A stretch of 64,000 nt of DNA from Roseivivax lentus (GTDB lineage: Bacteria; Pseudomonadota; Alphaproteobacteria; Rhodobacterales; Rhodobacteraceae), in contig NZ_FTOQ01000001.1 in NCBI RefSeq assembly GCF_900156805.1, positions 372,001 through 436,000 of the forward strand, given 5' to 3'. Shown one piece after another: positions 35,711 through 45,453 of the stretch; within the stretch, counting starts at the first letter, position 1, and the number at the start of each line of letters is the position of its first letter. The notes under the pieces were generated by a model, which was given only the letters and a program-made list of their open reading frames with translations, ran no database searches and was not told the DNA's origin. The translations under genes were made by a program, and so were the position numbers.

Positions 35711-38700
35711 ATGGCTTATCCGGCACGGGGACGCGAACCGCTGTTTGACAGCGAGATGCAGGCGGCGATCGAAAAGCGCGGCAAGGAACTTCTGGGCATC
35801 CTGCTCGTCGCCATCGGGCTGATGGCGGCGGCGATGGTCGGCTCCTACGCGCCGTCCGATCCGTCCTGGATCGCCGCCACGGATGCGCCGGTGCAGAACT
35901 GGATGGGCAAGCTCGGCGCGGCGGTCGCCGCACCGCTCTACATGATCGTCGGGCGCGGCTCCTGGGCGATTGCCGCCGTGCTCGTGGTCTGGGGCCTGCG
36001 CCTCATCCTGCATCGCGGGGAAGAGCGCGCCATGGGCCGGGTCATCTTCGCGCCGATCTGGATCGCCCTTCTGTCGGTCTTCGCGGCGGGCCAGATGCCG
36101 GGGCCGGACTGGACCCACAGCTTCGGCATGGGCGGTCTTTTCGGCGACATGGCGATGGGGTCGGTGCTGACCTTCCTGCCGCTCGGGGCCGGGGCGTCGC
36201 TGAAGCTTGCCATGCTCGTCTTCGGAGGCTTCGTGCTGGTCTTCGGCACCTTCGTGCTGGGCTTCACCAAACGGGAATTGTCGCATGCCGCGCGGGTGGC
36301 GATGATCGGCCTCGTGATGGCCTATGCGACGGTTCTGCGCGTGCTGGGGCAGGGCGCCCACGGCGCGATGCGCGGCGCGCAGGCGGTGCAATCGGCCCAT
36401 GAGGCGCGCCGGCAGGCCCGCGCCGAAGAGAACGCGCAGGCCCAGGCATTCGCCGCCGCGCAATCCCATGTGCCCTACACGCAGGCCCGCGCCGCCACGG
36501 GCCCCTCGGACCGGGTGATCCGGGCGGAGCCGCAGCTGACCGCGCGCCGCGAACCCACGCTGCGCGCCACGGCGCCCGCCGCGCCCTCCGCGCTGCCCGC
36601 CGCGCCGTCCATGGCCGCATCCCGCGCCGATGCGGCGCAGTTCGCGCCGCAGGATCCGGTGTCGGCACAGCCCGAACGCGGCTCCTTCCTGTCGCGGCTG
36701 ATGCCGCGCAGTGTCCCCGTCGACCCCGAGCCCGAGCTGATCGAGCCCGATCTCGCGCCCGACATGGACATGCCCGAGGATGCCCGCGTCTCGGCCAAGA
36801 TCGCCGACGCGGTGAAGGCCAAGCTGCGCCGCACCCCCGAGGCGCGCATCGTCACCGAGGCGCCGCTGACCAAGGGCCGGGGCCGCCGTCCCGATCCGCT
36901 GATCTACAGCCCCGCGCCCGTGGGTCTGCGCCCCGAGCCGCCGCTCACCTCCGGCGCCGTGCCGGTCGCGCCCGCTGTCGCGACGGCGGCCTCTGCCGCC
37001 GGGACGTTGGCCGCGGGGAGCAACGTGCCCGATCCCGCCGCTCAGCGCGTCCTTGCGCGGCAGCCCGCCGCCGTGCCGCCCGCCCCCGAATCCGACCGCT
37101 TCATCGATGTCGAGGATCCGTGGTTCGAAGAGGACGACTACATCGCGCCCGATTTCGGCGATTACGCCCCGCAACCGGCGGTGGAGCGCCCGGTCGTGCC
37201 GGTGGCGCAGCCGAAAAAGGTCGTCCAGCCCGCCGCGCGCAAGCCGGTGCAGCCCTCCCGGCGCGCCCGCGCCGAAGCGCAGCCGAGCCTCGCCTTCGAG
37301 GACAATTCCGACGATTTCGAACTGCCGCCGCTGTCGCTTCTGGCCAATCCCGACCGGATCGAGCGGCATCATCTCTCCGACGAGGCGCTCGAGGAGAACG
37401 CCCGCATGCTCGAGGTCGTGCTCGACGATTACGGCGTGAAGGGAGAGATCGTCTCCGTCCGCCCCGGCCCCGTCGTCACCATGTACGAGCTGGAGCCCGC
37501 GCCGGGCCTCAAGGCATCCCGCGTGATCGGGCTTGCGGACGACATCGCGCGGTCGATGTCGGCGCTCTCGGCGCGGGTCTCGACCGTGCCGGGGCGGTCG
37601 GTGATCGGCATCGAACTGCCCAACGACAATCGCGAGATGGTGTCGTTCCGCGAGATCCTCTCGTCGCGCTCCTATGGCGACGGCACCCAGCGCCTGCCGC
37701 TCGCGCTCGGCAAGGATATCGGCGGCGATCCGATGGTCGCGAACCTCGCCAAGATGCCCCACCTCCTGATCGCGGGCACCACCGGTTCGGGCAAGTCCGT
37801 GGCGATCAACACGATGATCCTGTCGCTGCTGTACAAGCTGACGCCCGACGACCTGCGCATGGTGATGATCGACCCGAAGATGCTGGAACTCAGCGTCTAT
37901 GACGGCATCCCGCATCTGTTGTCGCCCGTCGTCACCGATCCCAAGAAGGCCGTCGTGGCGCTGAAATGGGTCGTGGGCGAGATGGAGGACCGCTATCGCA
38001 AGATGTCCAAGATGGGCGTGCGCAACATCGACGGCTACAATGGCCGGGTCGAGGATGCGCTGAAGAAGGGCGAGATGTTCTCGCGCACCGTCCAGACGGG
38101 CTTCGACGACGAGACCGGAGAGCCCGTCTTCGAGACCGAGGAATTCGAGCCCCGCAAGATGCCCTATATCGTCGTCATCGTCGACGAGATGGCGGACCTG
38201 ATGATGGTCGCGGGCAAGGAGATCGAGGCCTGCATCCAGCGCCTCGCGCAAATGGCGCGGGCGAGTGGTATCCACCTCATCATGGCCACGCAGCGCCCGT
38301 CGGTCGACGTCATCACCGGCACGATCAAGGCGAACTTCCCGACGCGTATCTCCTTCCAGGTGACGTCCAAGATTGATTCGCGGACCATTCTGGGCGAGAT
38401 GGGCGCAGAGCAGCTTCTGGGCCAGGGCGACATGCTCTACATGGCGGGTGGCGCGAAGATCACCCGCTGTCATGGCCCCTTCGTGTCGGACGAAGAGGTC
38501 GAGGAGGTGGTGAACCACCTCAAGGCCTTCGGTCCGCCCTCCTATGTCGGCGGCGTGGTGGAGGGCCCCGCCGAGGAGAAGGCCGAGAATATCGACGCCG
38601 TGCTGGGCCTCTCCACGGGCGGGAATACCGGCAGCGAGGACGCGCAATACGACGAGGCCGTCGAGATCGTCGCGCGGGATCGCAAATGTTCGACCTCCTA

Positions 38701-38830
38701 CATCCAGCGCAAGCTCGGCATCGGCTACAACAAGGCCGCGCGGCTGGTGGAGCAGATGGAGGAGAACGGAGTCGTCTCCGCCGCGAACCACGTGGGGAAG
38801 CGCGAGATCCTGATCCCCGAGCCGGTCTGA
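35711..38830 (+). CDS. ftsK: DNA translocase FtsK
   Basis: A 1039-residue septum-anchored DNA pump that clears chromosome ends during division. Four hydrophobic helices in the first ~200 residues anchor it. A long Ala/Pro/Arg-rich linker follows (about 215-540). The RecA-like motor has Walker A GTTGSGKS at 689-696, [10 protein letters not shown] as Walker B, and [10 protein letters not shown]. The last ~65 residues are the gamma winged helix that reads KOPS-type DNA signals ([20 protein letters not shown]). GAGG precedes the ATG. Probably shares a transcript with the upstream aminotransferase gene. Confidence 0.95.
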   Translation: MAYPARGREPLFDSEMQAAIEKRGKELLGILLVAIGLMAAAMVGSYAPSDPSWIAATDAPVQNWMGKLGAAVAAPLYMIVGRGSWAIAAVLVVWGLRLILHRGEERAMGRVIFAPIWIALLSVFAAGQMPGPDWTHSFGMGGLFGDMAMGSVLTFLPLGAGASLKLAMLVFGGFVLVFGTFVLGFTKRELSHAARVAMIGLVMAYATVLRVLGQGAHGAMRGAQAVQSAHEARRQARAEENAQAQAFAAAQSHVPYTQARAATGPSDRVIRAEPQLTARREPTLRATAPAAPSALPAAPSMAASRADAAQFAPQDPVSAQPERGSFLSRLMPRSVPVDPEPELIEPDLAPDMDMPEDARVSAKIADAVKAKLRRTPEARIVTEAPLTKGRGRRPDPLIYSPAPVGLRPEPPLTSGAVPVAPAVATAASAAGTLAAGSNVPDPAAQRVLARQPAAVPPAPESDRFIDVEDPWFEEDDYIAPDFGDYAPQPAVERPVVPVAQPKKVVQPAARKPVQPSRRARAEAQPSLAFEDNSDDFELPPLSLLANPDRIERHHLSDEALEENARMLEVVLDDYGVKGEIVSVRPGPVVTMYELEPAPGLKASRVIGLADDIARSMSALSARVSTVPGRSVIGIELPNDNREMVSFREILSSRSYGDGTQRLPLALGKDIGGDPMVANLAKMPHLLIAGTTGSGKSVAINTMILSLLYKLTPDDLRMVMIDPKMLELSVYDGIPHLLSPVVTDPKKAVVALKWVVGEMEDRYRKMSKMGVRNIDGYNGRVEDALKKGEMFSRTVQTGFDDETGEPVFETEEFEPRKMPYIVVIVDEMADLMMVAGKEIEACIQRLAQMARASGIHLIMATQRPSVDVITGTIKANFPTRISFQVTSKIDSRTILGEMGAEQLLGQGDMLYMAGGAKITRCHGPFVSDEEVEEVVNHLKAFGPPSYVGGVVEGPAEEKAENIDAVLGLSTGGNTGSEDAQYDEAVEIVARDRKCSTSYIQRKLGIGYNKAARLVEQMEENGVVSAANHVGKREILIPEPV

Positions 38831-38937
38831 TCGCCGGGTCGTTCCCGGGGCTTTCACGCGCCCCCCGCTGTGAACTGTCACGCGAAGGCGCGGATCGGGT
38901 CGGGCGTGGTTCGGGCTCGGAACCCCGGGCGCGGGCG

Positions 38938-38972
38938 CAAGGCGGCTTTGGCAGCCGCAGTGCTCCCGCGCC
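38938..38972 (+). repeat. Dispersed intergenic repeat, family B, copy 1 (core)
   Basis: 35-bp core with 30 of 35 bases identical to 45454-45488, same orientation. Weaker likeness continues on both sides for perhaps 150 bp in all, including GGCGCTTTGGT and a GAGATAA word further on. The core contains a small hairpin around TTGGCAGCC. Confidence 0.6.
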
Positions 38973-39102
38973 TGCCCGTCCTCGCAGCTTGGGTGCGCCA
39001 CTCGGTGGTTCACGCCTCTGGAATGGCGGGCTGGCGCTTTGGTGGGGCAAACCGCCGCTCATTCAAGGTATTGACTTAGTGAGATAATACTCTGACCTTC
39101 AC

Positions 39103-39140
39103 TGGCCGCGGCGCCACCCCGCGGGCAGGCGCCGCGGCCA
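39103..39140. repeat. Perfect 13-bp inverted repeat upstream of lolA
   Basis: TGGCCGCGGCGCC (39103-39115) and GGCGCCGCGGCCA (39128-39140) with a 12-base spacer. No T run follows in either direction. It could be the end of the ftsK transcript or a structural element. Confidence 0.7.
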
Positions 39141-39300
39141 CGCGCGCCTTGTGACGCCGTCGGGCCGGAGCGCTCACCGATCCGGACGCACCCCCGGCAA
39201 TCCCATGCCGCTTTCATCACATGGCCGGGCGTCGCTATCGCATATCGGCGGGTTGTGCCCCATATCGATGGCAAGACACGCAACCAAAGGACGACCATTC

Positions 39301-39894
39301 ATGCGTTTCACAGGGTTCATTGCCGCGCTCGCGCTGAGTCTCGGGCTCGCCGCGCCCGCCTCCGCCGAGAAGTTGGGCCTCGGTCAGATCTCCAGCTACC
39401 TCAATTCCATCCGCACCGCGCAGAGCGATTTCACGCAGGTCAACGCGGACGGCACGATTTCCACGGGCGAGGTGTCGCTGTCGCGGCCGGGCAAGATGCG
39501 CTTCGACTACAACCCGCCCGAACAGGCGCTGGTGATGGCCGGGCGGGGCACGGTGGTCGTCATCGACCGCCGCGTCGGCAGCACCGAGACCTATCCGCTG
39601 GGCCAGACGCCGCTGTCGATCATCCTCGCGCCGAACGTCAATCTCGGCGAACCGGGCGTGGTGGTCGGCCACAGCTATGACGGCACGGCGACCACGGTGA
39701 CCGCGCGCGATCCCCGGCGTCCCGAATACGGCACGATCGAGATGAAGTTCACCGATGATCCGGTCGAGCTGCGCCAGTGGATCGTGACCGATCAGAACGG
39801 CCAGACGACGACCGTGATCCTCGGCGCGCTGCAGAAGAAATCGCTGCCCAACGCGCTCTTCAACATCGACCAGGCGATCGCCGCGGCGAACTAG
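39301..39894 (+). CDS. lolA: Outer-membrane lipoprotein carrier LolA
   Basis: A 197-residue periplasmic chaperone that takes lipoproteins from the LolCDE complex to the outer membrane. The signal peptide is MRFTGFIAALALSLGLAAPASA. The mature part has the family pattern: ISSYLNSIRTAQSDFTQ, then RPGKMRFDYNPPE, and later the paired beta strands forming the open barrel. Length is normal. ftsK-lolA order is conserved in many proteobacteria. The ATG at 39301 is fixed by the signal peptide. Confidence 0.93.
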   Translation: MRFTGFIAALALSLGLAAPASAEKLGLGQISSYLNSIRTAQSDFTQVNADGTISTGEVSLSRPGKMRFDYNPPEQALVMAGRGTVVVIDRRVGSTETYPLGQTPLSIILAPNVNLGEPGVVVGHSYDGTATTVTARDPRRPEYGTIEMKFTDDPVELRQWIVTDQNGQTTTVILGALQKKSLPNALFNIDQAIAAAN

Positions 39895-39958
39895 CGCTCA
39901 GCGGCCCGGCCAAGCGCCCGTCCCGCGCCGTCGCGCAGGGCGGGCGGGGTGCGGCGCT

Positions 39959-40552
39959 TCAGCGCGCGTAGCGGCAGCCCTGAAGCTGCGCCTGGTAGAC
40001 CAGCGAGCGCTGCCCGACCTCGTCGGCCACCCGCAGCAGCCAGCTTTTCGAGTTGTAACTGCCCCGGCGGAAGCCGGTGCGGCCCTCGTGATAGGCGAGG
40101 TACTGGTTGCGCGCGTCATAGGGCGAAATGCCCAGCTGCTCGGTCGTCTGCGCCATGTACCAGCCCATGAAATCGGTGGCGTCGCTGATGTCGTCACGCT
40201 GGGTCCGGCGCCCGCCATGCTGGTCCTGGTATTCCTTCCAGGTCCCGTCCAGCGCCTGGCTGTAGCCGAAGGCCGAGCTTTGACGCCCGACCGGGATCAC
40301 GCCCAGCCGGTAGCGGAACGGGGTGCGCGCATCGCCGATGAACTTGCTTTCCTGGTAGATGGTGGCCATCTGCACATGGACGGGCACGCGCCATTTGCGT
40401 TCGGCGGCGCGGAATGCACGGTAATATTGGGGGCGCTCTCTCAGGATCGAGCAGGCATTGTCCAGGTCGGAAGGCGCGGATTTCGGTCCGCCGCCGCCGC
40501 CACAGGATGCCGCCAGCAACACGATCACGAGTGCGCGAAAGAAACTGCTCAT
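39959..40552 (-). CDS. Lipoprotein with lytic-transglycosylase (SLT) domain
   Basis: A 197-residue protein with a lipoprotein signal (lipobox AASC, modified Cys17, followed by a run of five glycines). The lysozyme-like fold carries Glu68 in ATIYQESKFIGDA as the likely catalytic residue, then SSAFGYSQALDGTW and the later YLAYHEGRTGF. The last replaces the YNAG motif of Slt enzymes, so activity is likely but not certain. It would sit in the outer membrane facing peptidoglycan. Monocistronic; convergent with lolA. Confidence 0.85.
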   Translation of the reverse strand: MSSFFRALVIVLLAASCGGGGGPKSAPSDLDNACSILRERPQYYRAFRAAERKWRVPVHVQMATIYQESKFIGDARTPFRYRLGVIPVGRQSSAFGYSQALDGTWKEYQDQHGGRRTQRDDISDATDFMGWYMAQTTEQLGISPYDARNQYLAYHEGRTGFRRGSYNSKSWLLRVADEVGQRSLVYQAQLQGCRYAR

Positions 40553-40773
40553 CTGCCTCTCGCTCTTTATCGGCCGTTTACGGCTCTTAGATGCGAGTTT
40601 AGCGAAAAACGTCCCGGGGGGAAATCACAAACCGGGCAGGGCGGGCTGCGGCACAGGCGACTGGCTGATCTTCGCCCGACAGCCCGGCCGGTGCGGGGCG
40701 ACGAATCTTTGTCCGGAACGGCTGCACAATGTGTTTCCGGCAAAACTAGGGCGGAAAAATGGACAAAGCGGCG

Positions 40774-40800
40774 TTGAAAGCGCTAAGTTTGGACGATAGA
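40774..40800 (+). promoter_or_regulatory. Possible heat-shock-type promoter of hspQ
   Basis: TTGAAAG at 40774-40780 resembles the -35 part of sigma-32 promoters (CTTGAA), lying 26 bp before the hspQ start region. The downstream part (GGACGATAGA) is a poor match to the -10 consensus, and the distance to the ATG is short. Tentative. Confidence 0.2.
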
Positions 40801-40805
40801 GGATC

Positions 40806-41138
40806 ATGCCCATGCATACACAACGCGCGAAATACAAGCTGGGCCAAGTGGTCCGCCATCGCCGCCACCCGTTCCGGGGGGTCGTTTTCGACGTGGACCC
40901 GGAGTTTTCCAACACCGACGAATGGTACGAGTCCATCCCCGAGGAGAGCCGTCCCGCGAAGGAGCAACCGTTCTACCATCTGCTCGCGGAGAACGACCAG
41001 AGCTTCTACGTGGCTTACGTCTCGGAACAGAACCTCGTCGCGGATTATTCCGGTGAACCGGTGGACCATCCCGATATTCCGGACCTCTTCGGCCAGTTCA
41101 ACGATGGCAGCTACGAGCCGCATTTTCAGATGAACTGA
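40806..41138 (+). CDS. hspQ: Heat shock protein HspQ
   Basis: A 110-residue SH3-like small protein. The family pattern is clear: KYKLGQVVRHRRHPFRGVVF, then DVDPEFSNTDEWY, FYHLLAEND and YVAYVSEQNLV. In E. coli HspQ is heat-induced, binds hemimethylated DNA and acts as a specificity enhancer for the Lon protease. An AGAGGA site precedes two possible starts (40806 or 40812). Stand-alone gene. Confidence 0.92.
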   Translation: MPMHTQRAKYKLGQVVRHRRHPFRGVVFDVDPEFSNTDEWYESIPEESRPAKEQPFYHLLAENDQSFYVAYVSEQNLVADYSGEPVDHPDIPDLFGQFNDGSYEPHFQMN

Positions 41139-41250
41139 TGGGCCCGCGGGGCGGCTGACGCCACGGGGCGGTCAGCCAGCCATTCGGGCTGCCCCGTCAC
41201 GGGGCGGCCGGCACACGTGTTCACTTTGCCGGACGAGACCAGCGCGCAAG

Positions 41251-41268
41251 GCGGGCCGCAACCCGCCC
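41251..41268. terminator. GC hairpin at the end of the threonine aldolase gene
   Basis: GGCGGG (41251-41256) pairs with CCCGCC (41263-41268). It lies in the convergent gap between hspQ and the aldolase gene. No T run, so its terminator role is uncertain. Confidence 0.4.
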
Positions 41269-41278
41269 CGCAGGCGCC

Positions 41279-42322
41279 TTACGCGCGCTTCAGGATATCC
41301 ACGTAACGGTCGATCTCCGCATCAGCGACGGACCAGTCGGTGACCAGCCGCGCGCCCACCATTTCGTCCGGATCGCCCTCGGTCACATCCGCATGGGTGT
41401 AGTAATAGGCCCCGGCCTCGAAGGCGCGGGCATGCAGGCGGCGCGGCATCTCGAGAAAGATCATGTTGACCTGCGGGTCGTTCTTCAGCCGCACGGCCTC
41501 GATCCCGCGCAGCCCCTCGGCAAGGCGCGCGCCCTTGGCATTGGCCTTCTCCGCCAGATCACGCCACAGCCCTTCCCTGAGGTAGCCATGCATCTGCGCG
41601 GCCAGGTAACGGTGCTTGGAGAACAGGTGCCCGCCGCGCTTGCGGCGCAGCTCGAATTCCCAGGCCTTCCCGGGATCAAAGAAGATCACCGCCTCGACCC
41701 CCATCAGCCCGTTCTTGGTGCCGCCGAAGACCGCCACGTCGACACCGGCCTTCCACGTCATCTCGGCGGGCGTGCAATCCAGCGCGACGCAGGCATTGGC
41801 AAAGCGCGCCCCGTCCAGATGCACCGGCAGCTTGTGCGCATGCGCGAGGTCGCAGAGCGCGCGCAGCTCCTCCAGGCTGTAGATATGGCCCTTTTCGGTG
41901 GCCTGGGTGATCGACACCGCGCCGCGCTGGGCGTTGTGCACCGATCCGCCGGTGCCCTTTATCGCGGCCTCCAGCTCGGCGGGGTCGAACTTGTCGCTCT
42001 CACCCACGAGGCGCAGCTTGGCGCCGCCGGTGTAGAATTCCGGCCCGTTGCACTCGTCTTCCTCGATATGCGCGGGCGGCGTGCAGAAGATCGCGTCCCA
42101 GGGCTGCACGAAGCTCGCCAGCGCGAGGCAATTGGCGGCGCTGCCCGTCGCCACGAGCGACACCGCCGCCTCCGGCGCCTCGAAGAGATCGCGCAGCTGC
42201 CCTGCGACCTCGCGGCTCAGATCGTCATTGCCGTAACCCGGCGTGAAGCCGTGATTGGCCTGGGTCAGCGCATCGAGGATCTGCTGCGGCACGGGGCCGG
42301 AATTGTCGGAGGCAAAGAACAT
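41279..42322 (-). CDS. ltaE: Low-specificity L-threonine aldolase
   Basis: A 347-residue fold-type I PLP enzyme that splits threonine or allo-threonine into glycine and acetaldehyde. The start MFFASDNSGP is typical. The PLP lysine is K203 in VFGGTKNGLMG, the pyridine-binding Asp is in VHLDGARFANA (167-177), and HIEEDECNGPEF fits the alphaproteobacterial branch. The ATG at 42322 is chosen on family length; the ribosome site is weak. It is 16 bp after the YcgN-type gene and probably in the same operon. Confidence 0.9.
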   Translation of the reverse strand: MFFASDNSGPVPQQILDALTQANHGFTPGYGNDDLSREVAGQLRDLFEAPEAAVSLVATGSAANCLALASFVQPWDAIFCTPPAHIEEDECNGPEFYTGGAKLRLVGESDKFDPAELEAAIKGTGGSVHNAQRGAVSITQATEKGHIYSLEELRALCDLAHAHKLPVHLDGARFANACVALDCTPAEMTWKAGVDVAVFGGTKNGLMGVEAVIFFDPGKAWEFELRRKRGGHLFSKHRYLAAQMHGYLREGLWRDLAEKANAKGARLAEGLRGIEAVRLKNDPQVNMIFLEMPRRLHARAFEAGAYYYTHADVTEGDPDEMVGARLVTDWSVADAEIDRYVDILKRA

Positions 42323-42338
42323 CGGGGAGGGCTCGCAA

Positions 42339-42812
42339 TCAATGGGGTTCGTCGATGATGTGGTCTTCCCACGCATCGTCGTCGACTTCAAACTCGGGCA
42401 CCGTCATGCCGCGCACCGATACGCCGGCCTCGTGCACGCTCTCGGCCCGGCCCGAGATCAGCGGGTGCCAATCGTAGAGTGGCCGACCGAGATGCAGCAG
42501 GCGGTAGGCGCAGGTGCGCGGCAGCCAGTAGGCGTGCTGCTCGAGGGTCTCGGGGCTCAGCACGATGCATTCCGGCACGAAGCTGTGGCGGGTGTCGTAT
42601 TGCGCGCAGCGGCAGGTCGCATCGTCGAACAGGCGGCAGGCGACGCGGGTCAGGTCGACCTGGCCGGTCTCTTCGTCCTCGAGCTTGTTGAGGCAGCATT
42701 TCCCGCAGCCGTCGCACAGCGCCTCCCATTCCGCCGCGTTCATCTTGGAAAGCGGCTTGCGCTCCCAGAAGCGGGGGGACAGGCCGTCGCGGTCGATCGG
42801 GTCGTCGCTCAT
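42339..42812 (-). CDS. YcgN family (UPF0260) cysteine-cluster protein
   Basis: A 157-residue protein with the cysteine pattern of the YkgJ/YcgN zinc- or iron-cluster group: LCDGCGKCCLNKL at about 32-44, CRLFDDATCRCAQYDTR at about 58-74, and later CIVLSP and RTCAYRLL. The segment PLYDWHPLISG is specific to YcgN. The function is unknown; a metal-cluster oxidoreductase or methylase-like role has been suggested for the wider family. The start lies 7 bp after the ribF stop, so the two are co-transcribed. Confidence 0.88.
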   Translation of the reverse strand: MSDDPIDRDGLSPRFWERKPLSKMNAAEWEALCDGCGKCCLNKLEDEETGQVDLTRVACRLFDDATCRCAQYDTRHSFVPECIVLSPETLEQHAYWLPRTCAYRLLHLGRPLYDWHPLISGRAESVHEAGVSVRGMTVPEFEVDDDAWEDHIIDEPH

Positions 42813-42819
42813 GGCCGGA

Positions 42820-43752
42820 TCACAGGCTGGACAGGATCGCGCGCGCCTCGGCGCAATCGCGTTCCATCTGGGTGATGAGGGTCTCGACGCTGTCAAAGTT
42901 TTCCTCGGGCCGCAGGAACTCCACGAGACCCACCGAGAGGTGCGCGCCGTAGAGGTCGCCCTTGAAGTCGAAGAGGTAGGTCTCGATATTCGCGCGGTTC
43001 TCGCCGAACATCGGCCGCACGCCCACCGAGGCCGCGCCGTGATAGGTGCCCGCATGCGGCCCGTCGAGGATATCGACCAGCACCGCGTAGACCCCGAAGC
43101 GTGGCGGGTGCAGCCCGTCGATGGACATGTTGGCGGTGGGATAGCCCAGATCGCGTCCGCGCTTCTCGCCATGCAGAACCGGACCCTCGATGCGGTGCCA
43201 GTGGCCCAGAAGGTCGGCGGCATCGCGCGGGCGGCCCGCGCTCAGCGCCTCGCGGATCGCGGTCGAGGAAATCTGCCCCGTGCCGTTCGTCATCAGCGTC
43301 GCGATGGTGACGCCGAACCCCATGGCCTGCCCGAAGGCGACGAGGTCCTGCGCGGTGCCCGCGCGGCCCTTGCCGAAGCAGAAATCCGCGCCGACGACCG
43401 CGTGCGACAGTCCGAGGCCCTCGGCCAGCACATCGCGCGCGAAGTCTTCGGGCGAAAGCTGCGACAGGGCCCTGTCGAAGGGCAGTTCGAACAGCGTCTC
43501 GACGCCGAGCTTTGCCAGCCGCGACGCCCGCGCCGCCGCCGAGGTCAGCCGGAAGGGCGGGGCGTCGGGGGCGAAGAATTCGCGCGGATGCGGCTCGAAG
43601 GTCAGCACGCCGAGGGGCGCGTGGGGCGCAGCCTCCCGCGCGAGGTCGAGCACCGAGCGATGGCCCAGATGCACGCCGTCGAAATTCCCGATGGCCGCGC
43701 TGGCGCCGCGGGCCTCGGGGGGGATGGAACGGTGATCGCGGAGAATGCGCAT
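42820..43752 (-). CDS. ribF: Bifunctional riboflavin kinase/FAD synthetase
   Basis: A 310-residue enzyme converting riboflavin to FMN and then FAD. The N-terminal adenylyltransferase has the nucleotidyl motif AAIGNFDGVHLGHRSVL (19-35) and ISSTAIREAL near 161. The C-terminal kinase domain begins near 190 with GRDLGYPTANM and has GVYAVLVDI and GENRANIETYLFDF. Both domains look complete. Heads the ribF - ycgN-type - ltaE set. Starts at an ATG 67 bp downstream of the MaoC gene. Confidence 0.94.
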   Translation of the reverse strand: MRILRDHRSIPPEARGASAAIGNFDGVHLGHRSVLDLAREAAPHAPLGVLTFEPHPREFFAPDAPPFRLTSAAARASRLAKLGVETLFELPFDRALSQLSPEDFARDVLAEGLGLSHAVVGADFCFGKGRAGTAQDLVAFGQAMGFGVTIATLMTNGTGQISSTAIREALSAGRPRDAADLLGHWHRIEGPVLHGEKRGRDLGYPTANMSIDGLHPPRFGVYAVLVDILDGPHAGTYHGAASVGVRPMFGENRANIETYLFDFKGDLYGAHLSVGLVEFLRPEENFDSVETLITQMERDCAEARAILSSL

Positions 43753-43819
43753 GCCCGGGAAGTAGCGGCGCGGCGGGGCCTGTGCAAGCAGCGGCGTGCC
43801 GCCTCCGGGCCGTGGCGGA

Positions 43820-44263
43820 TCAGTCGAGCTTGCGGGTCGGCGCGAGGACCGTCGCCTCGCCCACGAGGACCTTCTTGCCGTCGACGGCGCAATGGCACGA
43901 CATGGTCACCCGACGCTTGCCCATCTCGATGCCGGTCACCGTCACCTCCGCATGGACCATGTCGCCCGGGCGCACCGGGGCGAGGAACTTCAGCGTCTGG
44001 CTCAGATAGACGGTGCCGTGGCCGGGCAGCTGCTCGCCGATCACCGCCGAGACGAGGCCCGCCGTCAGCATGCCATGGGCAATGCGCCCGCCGAAGATCG
44101 TGTCCCGGGCATAGCCCTCGTCCAGATGCACCGGGTTCCGGTCGGTCGAGACATCGGCGAACATCTCGATGTCCTGATCGGTGATCTCCTTCTGGAGATA
44201 CCGGGTCATGCCCATCTCGATATCCTCGATCGGGATCGTGCCGCGCGGCTGATTGTCGAACAT
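43820..44263 (-). CDS. MaoC family (R)-specific enoyl hydratase-like protein
   Basis: A 147-residue hot-dog-fold protein. The hydratase motif is FADVSTDRNPVHLDEGYA (45-62; Asp and His as catalytic pair) followed by FGGRIAHGMLTAGLVS. PhaJ-type members hydrate crotonyl-CoA-like substrates to link beta-oxidation to polyhydroxyalkanoate; others act in other acyl-CoA routes. AGGAGG eight bases before the ATG at 44263 fixes the start. Between ribF and the HAD gene on the same strand, with a 165-bp gap upstream. Confidence 0.88.
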   Translation of the reverse strand: MFDNQPRGTIPIEDIEMGMTRYLQKEITDQDIEMFADVSTDRNPVHLDEGYARDTIFGGRIAHGMLTAGLVSAVIGEQLPGHGTVYLSQTLKFLAPVRPGDMVHAEVTVTGIEMGKRRVTMSCHCAVDGKKVLVGEATVLAPTRKLD

Positions 44264-44428
44264 GGGCTGGCCTCCTGAGCGCCGCTGCGGGATCGCTGGG
44301 TAACAAAATGCGCGGCAACGCCGCCTTACCCGCAATAATATTGCTTGGCAAGCGCGTAAAGCAAGGCGGCTTTGGTCTTAGTCAGAAGGTCTGTGGCGCC
44401 CGGGGCGCAGTGGCCGGGCGGCCCGCGC

Positions 44429-45301
44429 CTAGCGCAGGAAGCCGATGGAATAGGTCGGCGAGATGCCTTCCTTCGCCAGATAGGCCGCCAGCGCGTCCGG
44501 ATCGGGCTGCGCCTCGGTCCTGGTATCCGCCGCGGCGAGGCCCCCGGTGATGAAGAGCGAATCGATATCCTCGCCGATTGCGCCCGCGATATCGGTCTGC
44601 GGCCCGTCCCCGATGGCGAGGATATTGGCGTCGGACGGCGCGACGCCCAGCTCGGCCAGCCGGTTCCGCGCCAGGTCGTAGATCGGCGGATGGGGCTTGC
44701 CGAAATAGAGGCTCTCGCCGCCCATCTCGGTATAGAGCCGGGCGACCGCCCCCGCGCACCATTCCCGCGTCTCGCCTCGATCGACGACGATATCGGGGTT
44801 GGCGCAGAGCAGTTTCAGCCGCTTCTGCTTGGCATAGAGAAGCTGCGGGCGCAGCGTGGACGGGTCCGCATGCGGATCGAAGGGCCCGCAGCAGACGATG
44901 CCCTCGGCGTCTTCCAGATCGACGCGGGTGATCTCGACCGGGTCTGCGACCAGATGCAGCGGCGAAAAGAACGATTCGTCATGCGCCTCGCCCATGAACC
45001 AGACCTTCTGGCCCACCGCCCCGCGGAACATCGCCGCGCGCGCCGAGTCGCCCGAGGTCGCGATGGTGTCCCAGGCGTCCTCGGGCACGCCGAGCTTGGC
45101 GATCTGGCGGGCGACGCTGTCGCGCGGGCGCGGCGCATTCGTGAGCAGCACGACCTTGCCGCCGGTGGCGCGGAAGGCCTGCAGCGCCGTGATCGCGTCG
45201 TCATAGGCCCGCACGCCGTTATGCACGCAGCCCCAGAGGTCGACGAAAAGCGCATCATAGGGCGCGGCGATATCGGACAGCGAACGGACGATCTGGGACA
45301 T
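44429..45301 (-). CDS. HAD-superfamily hydrolase (TIGR01459/NagD-like)
   Basis: A 290-residue class IIA HAD phosphatase. Nucleophile Asp21 lies in FVDLWGCVHNG (motif I, with Trp-Gly in place of the usual Asp-Gly acid/base), motif II in LLTNAPRP, and motif III/IV in YFGKPHPPIYDLA and ILAIGDGPQTDIAGA. The missing second Asp of motif I (DxD becomes DLW) is characteristic of this subgroup. Substrate unknown, perhaps a sugar or nucleotide phosphate. A GGAG ribosome site precedes the ATG. Confidence 0.88.
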   Translation of the reverse strand: MSQIVRSLSDIAAPYDALFVDLWGCVHNGVRAYDDAITALQAFRATGGKVVLLTNAPRPRDSVARQIAKLGVPEDAWDTIATSGDSARAAMFRGAVGQKVWFMGEAHDESFFSPLHLVADPVEITRVDLEDAEGIVCCGPFDPHADPSTLRPQLLYAKQKRLKLLCANPDIVVDRGETREWCAGAVARLYTEMGGESLYFGKPHPPIYDLARNRLAELGVAPSDANILAIGDGPQTDIAGAIGEDIDSLFITGGLAAADTRTEAQPDPDALAAYLAKEGISPTYSIGFLR

Positions 45302-45453
45302 GGGGGCGGCTCCTTGTGGGTTGGTGTCTTCCTAGGCCGGTGATCGGGGAATGGGAAGGACGGCGCTTGGAAGAGCCGAAAAGGGCCGCGCAGCGCTTCC
45401 CACTCCCGCGATTTGCGGATTGCCGGTTGTTCGGCGCGCCGGGGAGTGCGGAA

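Larger units (their letters stand above)
38831..39300. other. 470-bp intergenic region between ftsK and lolA
   Basis: No credible gene. It holds one copy of a dispersed sequence (family B, core 38938-38972), a later piece GGCGCTTTGGT near 39033-39043 also found in the other copy, a short AT-richer stretch (ATTGACTTAGTGAGATAATA, 39070-39089) and then a perfect 13-bp inverted repeat at 39103-39140. Extending lolA upstream to 39151 gives residues unlike its family. Confidence 0.7.

Noticed and set aside
35594-39013. Open frame of 1139 codons on the minus strand opposite ftsK
   Set aside because: Composition is rich in His, Arg and Gly and has no family motif; it is the antisense frame of a GC-rich gene whose plus-strand protein is clearly FtsK.
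39151-39300. Upstream extension of lolA by 50 residues
   Set aside because: Would place polar, non-conserved residues before a normal signal peptide; the ATG at 39301 is the natural start.
44361-44375. Third copy of repeat family B
   Set aside because: Only 15 bases match (GCAAGGCGGCTTTGG), with no similarity beyond them; too short to call a copy.
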